The notes below the pieces were generated by a model. The model saw only the letters and a list, made by a program, of their open reading frames with translations. It was not told the origin of the DNA and made no database searches. DNA of 64,000 nt. It comes from Ipomoea triloba (taxonomy: Eukaryota; Streptophyta; Magnoliopsida; Solanales; Convolvulaceae). Where the stretch lies: assembly GCF_003576645.1 (NCBI RefSeq), contig NC_044930.1, positions 5,590,397 to 5,654,396 on the forward strand, read 5' to 3'. The translations under genes were made by a program, and so were the position numbers. How positions within the stretch are numbered: the first letter of the stretch is position 1; the number at the start of each line of letters is the position of its first letter. Shown piece after piece: positions 63,831 to 64,000 of this stretch.

Positions 63831-64000
63831 CTTTAAAATATCAAATCATTCACCAAAAACAAATTTTTAAGTTAAAAACGGATTAACAGAATTATATTGG
63901 TTCATTCAATTAACTAAATTTCATCAAAACTTGTAGTATCCCTAATCTAAAATAGCGAACCATCTACCAATCACATTTGTGATAAATGATGAATAATAAT

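Overview
This is 64 kb of nuclear DNA from a flowering plant, almost certainly a eudicot. The evidence is intron-bearing genes with GT-AG junctions, plant-only families (B3 factor, PAR1, BSK, laccase, chloroplast fructose-1,6-bisphosphatase), AT-rich intergenic DNA, and many MITEs and SINEs. The species cannot be fixed from the sequence. There is no bacterial, organellar or viral gene content.

Layout. (1) 1-1,450: the 3' end of a GT106-type O-fucosyltransferase gene on the + strand. (2) About 2.2-18.7 kb: a tandem segmental array on the - strand with four intronless B3-domain genes (4.1, 11.8, 14.4 and 16.9 kb) and one broken fragment (9.3 kb). They share a promoter with a CTATAAGTA TATA box, and most carry an N-terminal LxLxL (EAR-type) motif. 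One copy is frameshifted, one lost its basic linker, and one lost the whole N-terminal part. (3) 18.7-22.4 kb: a complete chloroplast FBPase gene (- strand, 4 exons, 412 aa) plus a nearly identical partial copy beside a 25-N gap. (4) 23-34 kb: gene-free and rich in transposon remains. (5) 34.4-35.4 kb: a PAR1-family secreted protein gene (+, 3 exons). (6) 36.0-38.7 kb: a complete laccase gene (-, 6 exons, 580 aa). (7) 38.7-49.3 kb: gene-free, with Tourist-like and Mutator-like MITEs and microsatellites. (8) 49.5-55.4 kb: a convergent pair, a RING-CH membrane E3 ligase gene (+, 2 exons) and a BSK pseudokinase gene (-, 10 exons, 488 aa). (9) 55.4-64 kb: gene-free, with further MITEs and repeats.

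The most distinctive signal is a family of short Mutator-type MITEs with ends like CGCAAATTAT / CAATAGTTAT and 9-bp target-site duplications. Many ends carry a self-complementary palindrome next to the terminus. The palindrome sequence differs between members, but its two arms still pair. The segmental duplications in the B3 array supply filled and empty sites that confirm and roughly date some of the insertions.

The two 25-N gaps (9,479-9,503 and 19,712-19,736) are each bordered by long, nearly identical blocks differing mainly by homopolymer indels. Some of the apparent duplication is therefore probably unresolved haplotypes or assembly error, and copy number here should not be taken at face value. 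The genes do not form a pathway. They are independent loci apart from the B3 array, which was duplicated as a unit together with the FBPase 3' end.
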